Made by a program: the position numbers and the translations under genes
The notes under the pieces: generated by a model
What the model was told of the DNA's origin: nothing
Databases searched by the model: none
What the model saw: only the letters and a program-made list of their open reading frames with translations
Shown here: in pieces, positions 6,025 to 6,947 of the stretch
Layout: every line of letters begins with the position of its first letter
Numbering within the stretch: the stretch's first letter is position 1
Source: an uncultured Bacilli bacterium
GTDB taxonomy: Bacteria; Bacillota_I; Bacilli_A; RF39; UBA660
Length of the DNA stretch: 6,947 bases
Reading direction: 5' to 3'
Assembly (NCBI GenBank): GCA_947630935.1
Contig: CANRJL010000055.1
Location: forward strand, 1-6,947

Positions 6025-6783
6025 TTATATTATACTTTCTATTTCACTTGTTGTATATCCTTTTCTTTTTAAACGAACGAGAATTTGATACTTTAATTCG
6101 GGCTCTTGATATTTTAACTTTAATTTCTGATATAATTTTTCATACTCTTTTTTTAAAATAGTTAAATCTGATTTTAACGTAATATTTTCTAAGGATGCCC
6201 CAATCTCTTCTTTAGTATAACCTTTTGTTAAAGCATATTGTTGAACTTTCTGTTTTATTTTCTCTTTACTTTCTTTACGATATGTCTTAATTTTTTTAGT
6301 TACTAATTTAAGACATCTTTCCTGCCAAACTTTTTTAGAAATACTATTAAGTTCTTCAGTAATTAAAGAGGAATCTAATTCTAATTTTTCTAAATTTCTT
6401 CTTATTTGTTTTGGACCATCGAGATTAAATAATAAAGTATCATGAATATAAGCATTTATATATGCTTTTTCATCAAGATATTTTTGGGTCTTTAATTTAG
6501 AAATTGTATTATTTATATCTTGCTCACTAAATTCTTTCTTTTTTAAATAATCTTTTATTTCTTTAGAACAACGCATTTTACGATTTAAATATAATACTGC
6601 TTGATAATAACAGTCTAAATAGCTATTTTCTTTTTTTATTTCTTCTAATTCAGAAGAAGATATTTCTTTTTTTAAAAGAAGTGAATACTTAATAATAATA
6701 TCATCATACAATTTATATTCTTGATTATCAATTTGAACAATATAAGTATTTTTTTGAGCCTTTTTATATTTTTTTATTTGCAT
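6025..6783 (-). CDS. recX: Regulatory protein RecX (RecA modulator)
   Basis: RecX binds RecA filaments and limits, or in some species aids, recombination and the SOS response. The 252 residues are close to the usual length in Firmicutes. The family signature starts at about residue 59 with YYQAVLYLNRKMRCSKEI. It continues with a KKKEFSEQDINNTISKLKTQKYLDEKAY block and a GPKQIRRNLEKLEL helix. Two more weakly similar helical repeats follow, ending in RLKRKGYTTSEIESII. The first 50 residues match the N-terminal strand-rich part of longer RecX proteins. The ATG (6781-6783) is preceded by an in-frame TAA nine bases up, so no longer form exists. The only strong Shine-Dalgarno-like sequence, AGAGAGG, is 15 bases away, which is unusually far. 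recX is the first gene of the minus-strand run, has a good promoter, and is followed by polA after 75 bases. No recA is in the window. Confidence 0.88.
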   Translation of the reverse strand: MQIKKYKKAQKNTYIVQIDNQEYKLYDDIIIKYSLLLKKEISSSELEEIKKENSYLDCYYQAVLYLNRKMRCSKEIKDYLKKKEFSEQDINNTISKLKTQKYLDEKAYINAYIHDTLLFNLDGPKQIRRNLEKLELDSSLITEELNSISKKVWQERCLKLVTKKIKTYRKESKEKIKQKVQQYALTKGYTKEEIGASLENITLKSDLTILKKEYEKLYQKLKLKYQEPELKYQILVRLKRKGYTTSEIESII

Positions 6784-6824
6784 ATTATTTTAATTTAACC
6801 TCTCTTTCTTCAATATCCAATAAA

Positions 6825-6853
6825 ATATTATCACACATTTGTTTGCTAGTCAA
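6825..6853 (-). promoter_or_regulatory. SigA-type promoter for recX and probably the whole gene run
   Basis: TTGACT (6848-6853, 5 of 6), a 17-base spacer and TAATAT (6825-6830, 4 of 6) with a TGA just upstream give an extended -10 arrangement. Transcription would start near 6818, about 35 bases before the recX ATG. This is the best promoter in the window. No SOS (LexA) box is visible around it. Confidence 0.65.
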
Positions 6854-6867
6854 ATCATAATAAAAAA

Positions 6868-6900
6868 GGGGGGTGTAAATTTTTTTTCGGGGTAAAATTC
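6868..6900. repeat. Pair of similar G-tract motifs upstream of recX
   Basis: GGGGTGTAAATT (6870-6881) and GGGGTAAAATT (6889-6899) stand 19 bases apart in the same direction on the plus strand, joined by a run of eight T residues. They lie just upstream of the recX -35 box. They could be a binding site shared by recX and a divergent gene, but AT-rich filler with two G-tracts could look the same. Confidence 0.35.
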
Positions 6901-6917
6901 AAAATATATGATAAAAT

Positions 6918-6947
6918 TATACTTAAGATAGGGAGTGTCTAAAGTAT
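6918..6947 (+). promoter_or_regulatory. Possible promoter and ribosome binding site of a divergent gene beyond the window
   Basis: On the plus strand TATACT (6918-6923, 5 of 6 to a -10 box) is followed by GGGAG (6931-6935), a plausible Shine-Dalgarno site, and the window ends in AT (6946-6947), which would be an ATG if the next base is G. No clear -35 box is present. The gene itself cannot be seen. Confidence 0.25.

Noticed and set aside
5964..6161. Open frame of 65 codons on the plus strand, looking like a membrane peptide
   Set aside because: It overlaps the 3' end of recX and the polA upstream region. The Phe/Leu/Ile-rich translation reflects AT-rich antisense sequence and it has no Shine-Dalgarno site.
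6931..6947. Resemblance to MraZ boxes (repeated AAAGTG-like motifs) implying an mraZ gene just outside
   Set aside because: Only one partial AGTG and one AAAGT are visible, nine bases apart, and the motif is cut by the window edge. This is too little to support the call.
1..6947. Mycoplasma genetic code (TGA = Trp)
   Set aside because: Tryptophan in polA and thrS is encoded by TGG and the reading frames need no TGA read-through, so the standard bacterial code fits.

Overview
This AT-rich window carries six genes, all read on the minus strand. In order of transcription (right to left) they are recX, polA, a class I glutamine amidotransferase-like gene, mutM, an unrecognised small gene and thrS. 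The Shine-Dalgarno sites, a complete T-box leader in front of thrS and the protein types point to a low-GC Gram-positive bacterium, probably an uncultured member of Bacilli or a lineage near the Mollicutes. Tryptophan is encoded by TGG and five of the six genes stop at TAA, so the mycoplasma code (TGA = Trp) is not indicated.

Right end (6784-6947): a non-coding stretch of about 160 bases. It holds a good SigA-type promoter for recX on the minus strand, two similar G-tract motifs, and weak signs that a divergent plus-strand gene begins just beyond the window. Next come recX (6025-6783), a 75-base gap with an extended -10 element, and polA (3373-5949, GTG start). A 28-base gap leads to the amidotransferase-like gene (2652-3344, TTG start). 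A single base separates that gene from mutM (1832-2650), whose ribosome binding site lies inside the last codons of the upstream gene. A 60-base gap with a possible weak promoter precedes the small gene (1328-1771). That gene encodes a coiled-coil protein with a putative Cys/His metal site.

Left end (1-1327): thrS with its own promoter and a T-box riboswitch. The antiterminator and terminator can be drawn base by base, and a Thr codon (ACU) sits in the predicted specifier loop. The ThrRS reading frame is normal up to residue 349. It then meets an amber codon exactly where a Tyr codon is expected, and the same frame continues ThrRS-like to the window edge.

Functionally, polA, mutM and recX form a DNA repair and recombination group: gap-filling polymerase and flap nuclease, 8-oxoguanine glycosylase, and RecA modulator. 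The polA-mutM-(...)-thrS order matches a known Bacillus chromosome skeleton, with the intervening genes lost or replaced here. I see no mobile element, CRISPR array, tRNA or rRNA, and no convincing new multi-gene system. The points most worth a second look are the amber codon in thrS, the unrecognised Cys/His protein, and the amidotransferase-like gene wedged between polA and mutM.
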